Part shown: piece by piece, positions 6,417 to 8,052 of the stretch
Numbering within the stretch: position 1 is the stretch's first letter
How the letters are laid out: each line of letters starts with the position of its first letter
Source of the DNA: an uncultured Alphaproteobacteria bacterium
Lineage (GTDB): Bacteria; Pseudomonadota; Alphaproteobacteria; UBA3830
Direction: 5' to 3'
Assembly: GCA_905233775.1 (NCBI GenBank)
Contig: CAJOEB010000033.1
Coordinates: 1 to 8,052, forward strand
Length of the DNA stretch: 8,052 nt
Made by a program: the position numbers and the translations under genes
Notes under the pieces: model-generated
Told to the model about the DNA's origin: nothing
Seen by the model: the letters and a program-made list of their open reading frames with translations, nothing else
Database searches by the model: none

Positions 6417-6944
6417 TTGAAGTGGTATGTTGTTAATGTTTACTCCGGATCTGAAAAAAGGGTTCTTGAGCAAATATATGAAAAAGCCAAAAAGAACGGT
6501 CTTAGCGACATGTTCGGAGAGATTTTGATTCCTTCGGAAGAAGTGATTGAAATTAAAAAAGGCGAAAAAGTAAAGTCAGAGAAGAAATTTTTCCCGGGAT
6601 ATATCTTAGTTCAAATGGATTTATCTGATGAAACTTGGCATTTGGTTCGATCCATTCCAAAAGTGTCGGATTTTCTCGGGGCACGTGGGAAACCCTTGCC
6701 GATTTCCAATGCAGAAGTTGAGCGTATTGTAAAGAAAGTCGAAGATAGTGCAAATGTTTCGCATCATGCGGTCACGTATGAAGTTGGTGATGCTGTTACG
6801 GTTTGCGACGGACCTTTTGCAACGTTCCAGGGAGTTATTGAAGAAGTCGAAGTTGAAAAAGAGCGCGTAAAAGTCTCTGTTTCTATTTTCGGAAGACCTA
6901 CGAACGTCGATTTGAGCTTTTCTCAGATTGAAAAAATATCGTAG
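6417..6944 (+). CDS. nusG: transcription termination/antitermination factor NusG
   Basis: NusG binds RNA polymerase through its N-terminal domain, suppresses pausing, and links polymerase to Rho or to ribosomal protein S10 through its KOW domain. The 175-residue protein has the NGN domain (about 1-112) starting WYVVNVYSGSEKRV, with FFPGYILVQM (58-67) and VRSIPKVSDFLG (77-88), and a KOW domain (about 121-175) with VGDAVTVCDGPFATFQG and a final FSQIEKIS. The start is TTG at 6417, with AGAAGGA (6402-6408) 8 bases upstream, and gives the conserved KWYVV beginning. It follows secE as usual, but rplK and rplA, which normally come next, are replaced by rplM. Confidence 0.98.
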   Translation: MKWYVVNVYSGSEKRVLEQIYEKAKKNGLSDMFGEILIPSEEVIEIKKGEKVKSEKKFFPGYILVQMDLSDETWHLVRSIPKVSDFLGARGKPLPISNAEVERIVKKVEDSANVSHHAVTYEVGDAVTVCDGPFATFQGVIEEVEVEKERVKVSVSIFGRPTNVDLSFSQIEKIS

Positions 6945-6961
6945 TTGTTATTATTTTTTGG

Positions 6962-6990
6962 TTGAAGATTGTTTATATAGATGATATAAA
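6962..6990 (+). promoter_or_regulatory. probable promoter for rplM-rpsI
   Basis: TTGAAG (6962-6967) and TATAAA (6985-6990) are 17 bases apart, the optimal spacing, with four or five matches to each consensus hexamer. The start would lie near 6997, about 20 bases before the rplM ATG. It would free rplM-rpsI from the nusG transcript, in line with the unusual junction. Not certain in AT-rich DNA. Confidence 0.42.
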
Positions 6991-7017
6991 AACATCGAAA
7001 ATGAGGAATTATTACAA

Positions 7018-7482
7018 ATGAGAACGTTTTCTCTTAAAGCAGGGCAAGTAAAGAAAGATTGGGTAATGATCGACGCCAAAAATTTGGTGCTTGGTCGTTT
7101 GTCTGCCGTTATCGCAAGTCATCTGCGCGGAAAGCATAAGCCGGAGTTTACTCCAAGCATGGATTGCGGTGATTATGTGGTTGTTATTAACGCTGATAAA
7201 ATTCAAGTTACAGGGAATAAGCTTGAAGATCAGAAATTTTATTGGCACACAGGGTATCCCGGTGGTTTGAAAGAAAGAACCTTAAAGGAAACTTTAGCAA
7301 GTAAACATCCTGAAAGAGCAATATCAAAAGCGGTTGAGCGTATGCTTCCGAAAGGACCTCTTGGGCGCAAAATGCTCGGAAATCTCAAGATATACGCAGG
7401 AGAAAATCATCCTCATGCAGCGCAGCAGCCAAAAGTTTTAGACGTTGCTTCCATGAATGCAAAAAACGTAAAGAGGAGCTAG
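7018..7482 (+). CDS. rplM: 50S ribosomal protein L13 (uL13)
   Basis: L13 is an early-assembly protein of the large subunit that binds 23S rRNA. The protein has 154 residues, slightly longer than the 142 of E. coli, as is usual in alphaproteobacteria. Recognisable family blocks are DWVMIDAKNLVLGRL, LRGKHKPEF, DCGDYVVVINADKIQVTG, HTGYPGGLKERT, AVERMLPKGPLGR and the C-terminal HPHAAQQPKVLDV. TGAGGA at 7002-7007 lies 10 bases before the ATG. The TAG stop is 6 bases before rpsI, so the pair forms the conserved L13-S9 operon. Confidence 0.98.
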   Translation: MRTFSLKAGQVKKDWVMIDAKNLVLGRLSAVIASHLRGKHKPEFTPSMDCGDYVVVINADKIQVTGNKLEDQKFYWHTGYPGGLKERTLKETLASKHPERAISKAVERMLPKGPLGRKMLGNLKIYAGENHPHAAQQPKVLDVASMNAKNVKRS

Positions 7483-7488
7483 TTTATA

Positions 7489-7977
7489 ATGTCATCTACT
7501 CTTGAAGAACAATTAAAGACTGTAGAAACAGAAGTTAAAAAAGTTGCTGAAACCTCTGGAACTGAAAAACCGGAGAGAGTTCAAAAATTGGATAAATTAG
7601 GCAGAGCATACGGTACGGGGCGTCGTAAGGAATCGGTTGCGCGTGTGTGGATTAAACCGGGAAGTGGCGAAATGATCGTAAACGGCAAGCCTGTTTTGGA
7701 ATACTTTACAAGATCGGTTTTGCAGACAATCGTTATGCAGCCGTTTACAAACAGAGCTGGTCGCTATGATGTATGGTGCACTGTCAGCGGTGGCGGGTTG
7801 TCTGGACAAGCTGGAGCGGTTCGCCATGGTATTAGTCGTGCGTTAGTCGGATATGAACCGGATTTGCGCGATGTATTAAAACCGGAAGGAATGCTTACAA
7901 GAGATTCACGTATGGTCGAGAGAAAGAAGTTTGGTCTTATGAAAGCAAGACGTAGCTTCCAGTTCTCGAAGCGTTAG
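7489..7977 (+). CDS. rpsI: 30S ribosomal protein S9 (uS9)
   Basis: S9 is a small-subunit head protein whose C-terminal tail reaches the P-site tRNA. The protein has 162 residues against 130 in E. coli. The extra length is a charged, Glu/Lys-rich N-terminal extension (1-37), typical of alphaproteobacteria. The core starts at [17 protein letters not shown] (38-54) and includes [31 protein letters not shown] (in the 99-119 region) and the invariant end FSKR. GAGGAG at 7473-7478, inside the end of rplM, lies 10 bases before the ATG. The operon is closed by the terminator just downstream. Confidence 0.98.
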   Translation: MSSTLEEQLKTVETEVKKVAETSGTEKPERVQKLDKLGRAYGTGRRKESVARVWIKPGSGEMIVNGKPVLEYFTRSVLQTIVMQPFTNRAGRYDVWCTVSGGGLSGQAGAVRHGISRALVGYEPDLRDVLKPEGMLTRDSRMVERKKFGLMKARRSFQFSKR

Positions 7978-7999
7978 TTTTTTTATATTTTTAAGAAGG

Positions 8000-8037
8000 A
8001 GCTTTCGGCGTATAATTAAATGTCGAAAGCTTTTTTT
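8000..8037 (+). terminator. strong intrinsic terminator of rplM-rpsI
   Basis: AGCTTTCGGC (8000-8009) pairs with GTCGAAAGCT (8022-8031), a 10-bp stem with one G-T pair and a 12-base loop. The T run 8031-8037 follows directly. It lies 22 bases after the rpsI stop and is the clearest terminator in the window. Confidence 0.9.
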
Positions 8038-8052
8038 GTATGTTGCTCATAT

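Noticed and set aside
8020..8052. Possible start of a new gene at ATG 8020 after AAGAAGGAG
   Set aside because: The purine-rich site is about 18 bases away, too far, and the ATG lies inside the terminator hairpin; the frame reads into the T tract.

Overview
The window looks like an AT-rich alphaproteobacterial chromosome, probably from a host-associated lineage (Rickettsiales- or Holosporales-like). This rests on three things: the clpX-lon pair, a tRNA-Trp gene directly upstream of secE-nusG (a common alphaproteobacterial order), and ribosomal protein S9 with the long N-terminal extension usual in that class. The exact taxon is an inference from gene order and composition; no marker here fixes it.

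Left part (1-3143): the 3' two thirds of clpX, then a complete lon only 3 bases further on. ClpX unfolds substrates for ClpP, and Lon is a self-contained ATP-dependent protease, so this is a proteolysis and quality-control block. The gene for the DNA-binding protein HU, which often follows lon in proteobacteria, is absent.

Middle part (3144-5952): an accessory-looking island. A 383-base intergenic region holds a likely lon terminator, a weak extended -10 site, a small hairpin, and a 91-bp inverted-repeat element with TA at both ends that resembles a miniature transposable element. Next comes a strong promoter-like sequence, TTGACA and TATACT, whose spacer is mostly a run of nine Gs. This is the classic layout of a phase-variable promoter. 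It drives a 749-residue protein of unknown family with a Sec signal peptide, Cys residues only in its N-terminal 40 percent, and a zinc-metallopeptidase-like HEIGH motif. This promoter and gene are the most interesting content of the window: a secreted, possibly host-directed metalloprotease-like protein whose expression may switch by slipped-strand changes in the G tract.

Right part (5953-8052): ordinary housekeeping genes. tRNA-Trp(CCA), secE and nusG probably form one transcription unit serving protein export and transcription elongation. nusG is followed not by rplK-rplA but by rplM-rpsI (L13 and S9), which has its own promoter-like sequence and ends in a strong intrinsic terminator. The nusG/rplM junction is therefore a gene-order breakpoint relative to most bacteria.

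Start choices: lon and nusG begin at TTG. secE most likely begins at the ATG at 6117 rather than at the GTG at 6090.
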